DNA of 31,161 nucleotides from NCBI GenBank assembly GCA_900549855.1, contig URPS01000024.1, positions 1 through 31,161 of the forward strand. Direction: 5' to 3'. The notes below the pieces were generated by a model that did no database searches, had not been told where the DNA came from, and saw only the letters and a program-made list of their open reading frames with translations. A program made the translations under genes and the position numbers. The stretch is from an uncultured bacterium (GTDB lineage: Bacteria; Cyanobacteriota; Vampirovibrionia; Gastranaerophilales; Gastranaerophilaceae). Positions 30,288-31,161 of the stretch are shown in pieces (within the stretch, counting starts at the first letter, position 1; every line of letters begins with the position of its first letter).

Positions 30288-30321
30288 ACGGGACGGGACG
30301 GGACGGGACGGGACGGGACGG
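30288..30321 (+). repeat. (ACGGG)n tandem repeat with G-quadruplex potential
   Basis: Six full ACGGG units plus ACGG lie in otherwise AT-rich DNA. Six GGG runs spaced by two bases satisfy the usual G-quadruplex pattern on the plus strand. It lies 104 bp upstream of the 30425 gene. Confidence 0.97.
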
Positions 30322-30424
30322 ACCCCACTATGTTTAGGGTGAGCAATTCTCAAACTTTCAAAAACTTAAGATAAATATAGGGATTCGAATCTTAATGTTA
30401 ATAAGATATAGGAGGAAATTTATA

Positions 30425-30799
30425 ATGGAAAAATTATCAGGAATTAAGTTCGCAATGAATTATTTTAAGAATACAGGACGAGGATGGGCGGAAATGGATC
30501 CACGTGGATTTAAGAAAATAAAACGGTTATATTACTACGCGAATGGTGGAAATGCTGAAGATATTGTAAAGTGTGTTCAACGCAATGATGGGACAGTATT
30601 TCGTACATATTTCAATAAACAAGGTGAACCACTTAAAACATATAAAGAATCACGACTTTCTAGCTCGCATATTTTTGAATATGCAAGCTTTGGTGAAACA
30701 AGAATAATCAATCAATTTAATGATGATATTTTAAAGCCTCGTTTAATTGGTGAAAAAATTGTTAATAATGGTCAAATTTTGAAAAATACATTGGTATAA
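30425..30799 (+). CDS. Small protein, function unknown
   Basis: This is a 124-residue soluble, basic protein from MEKLSGIKFAMNYFKNTGRG. It has an N-terminal helix, then strand-rich sequence (GFKKIKRLYYYANGGNAEDIVKC, NDGTVFRTYFNKQGEPLKTYKES) suggestive of short beta-hairpin repeats with NGG and NKQGEP turns. No family is recognised. The start is supported by a strong AGGAGG 8 nt upstream; a longer frame from 30395 has no such site. It is preceded by the G-rich tandem repeat and followed by two hairpins. It is a stand-alone gene. Confidence 0.75.
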   Translation: MEKLSGIKFAMNYFKNTGRGWAEMDPRGFKKIKRLYYYANGGNAEDIVKCVQRNDGTVFRTYFNKQGEPLKTYKESRLSSSHIFEYASFGETRIINQFNDDILKPRLIGEKIVNNGQILKNTLV

Positions 30800-30807
30800 G
30801 AATGTAG

Positions 30808-30826
30808 GTTGGGGTTTCACCCCAAC
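30808..30826. other. 7-bp hairpin after the 30425 gene
   Basis: GTTGGGG (30808-30814), loop TTTCA, CCCCAAC (30820-30826), 8 bp after the stop codon. There is no T-run, so it is a 3'-end hairpin or a weak terminator. Confidence 0.5.
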
Positions 30827-30840
30827 AAAAACATAAGAAT

Positions 30841-30878
30841 CAACGATGCATGATTTAATATTAAATCATGCATTGTTG
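30841..30878. repeat. Near-perfect 38-nt palindrome
   Basis: The inner 28 bases (30846-30873), beginning ATGCATGATTTAAT, are a perfect palindrome without a loop. The flanking CAACG and TGTTG extend it to 38 nt with one G-T pair. It could form a cruciform in DNA or a long hairpin in RNA. Confidence 0.9.
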
Positions 30879-31001
30879 TTATCAATATTCCCCACTTGAG
30901 TAATGCCAAATCACCGACATGTCAAATAGCATGACAACCTTAATCGGAGTTAAATATAAGTATATTAAATCTTTTTCATACTTCCAGCTATTCTTAATTC
31001 C

Positions 31002-31026
31002 AAGAGCCGATTAGGCTCTTTTTTTT
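31002..31026 (+). terminator. Rho-independent terminator, possibly part of an attenuator
   Basis: AAGAGCC (31002-31008), loop GATTA and GGCTCTT (31014-31020) are followed by TTTTTT. Upstream TAATCGG (30941-30947) can pair with CCGATTA (31007-31013), which would break this hairpin, and CCGA (30914-30917) can pair with the same TCGG. No gene lies between 30799 and the terminator, so it ends the 30425 transcript or a small RNA. Confidence 0.85.
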
Positions 31027-31029
31027 CTC

Positions 31030-31161
31030 CTACACACGTAGGCACAACTGTCGGCTTCTTGGTAAAAAATACAAGATTGTATAGAAATTACCAACTCCGC
31101 CTCGAATGTGAACCTACAATCTTGGCGCCTTCCCTCCCTTTATAGGGGGAGGGTTAGGGTG
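31030..31161. repeat. GC-rich intergenic repeat (C-type element, cut by window edge)
   Basis: It begins ctacacacgtaggcacaact and follows 29648-29790 closely through tgtcggcttcttgg, ctccgcctcgaatgtgaacc and ccctccctttatagggggag to the window end. Confidence 0.9.

Noticed and set aside
30379..30396. ggattcgaatctt resembling a tRNA T-loop
   Set aside because: No acceptor, D or anticodon arms can be placed around it. It is a short chance palindrome.
4985..31161. CRISPR array from the repeated elements
   Set aside because: Copies are long, diverged, irregularly spaced and scattered between genes, with no short direct repeats and unique spacers and no cas genes.

Overview
The window is AT-rich, densely packed Gram-negative-type bacterial DNA. 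My best guess is a gut, non-photosynthetic cyanobacterial relative (Gastranaerophilales / Vampirovibrionia, formerly Melainabacteria). This is an inference from the combination of flagellar switch genes, a cyanobacterial-style GAF histidine kinase, a PBS-lyase-type HEAT-repeat protein, a YidC with a large insert, a split ferredoxin-domain glutamate synthase and many GC-rich palindromic intergenic repeats. No rRNA, tRNA or marker in the window settles it.

Left edge (1-814, minus strand): a partial DksA/TraR-like start, a complete rpsI (S9) and the C-terminal half of rplM (L13). L13 homology runs to base 814 and then stops dead at an in-frame stop codon. This is either an assembly chimera or a rearrangement breakpoint, so the ribosomal block may not belong to the same genome as the rest.

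Accessory region (about 815-7830): a prophage-like remnant on the minus strand. Its order is a zinc-ribbon-like protein, a small helical protein, a GNAT-like protein, a portal protein, then a MuF-tail/lipase fusion. No terminase large subunit, capsid or integrase is visible. Two paralogous five-helix membrane proteins on the plus strand flank the lipase, and a third, larger membrane protein lies further on between two 46-bp direct repeats. The lipase plus membrane proteins look like a MuF-type toxin with candidate immunity genes. The two flanking genes share 42 identical bases that cover the promoter and start codon and hold an inverted repeat around the ATG.

Core region (7882-28805): a zinc alcohol dehydrogenase; a HEAT-repeat protein; a PAS/GAF histidine kinase; fliL-fliM-fliN; yidC; an operon of two paralogous secreted proteins, a Maf-type (DUF115) flagellin glycosylation protein and another secreted protein; a lipoprotein; a YifB/ComM-like ATPase; a small Sm/SH3-like protein; a PilZ c-di-GMP receptor; a three-gene archaeal-type glutamate synthase; an HD-GYP c-di-GMP phosphodiesterase; and a TrmB-like regulator. 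Motility, c-di-GMP signalling and flagellar glycosylation are the common thread.

Right edge (28806-31161): repeat-rich DNA with two small unrecognised genes, an (ACGGG)n tandem repeat able to form a G-quadruplex, a near-perfect 38-nt palindrome and two rho-independent terminators. Related GC-rich repeat elements fill most long intergenic gaps. At least six genes have a -10 box only 6-7 nt before the ATG, which implies leaderless mRNAs.
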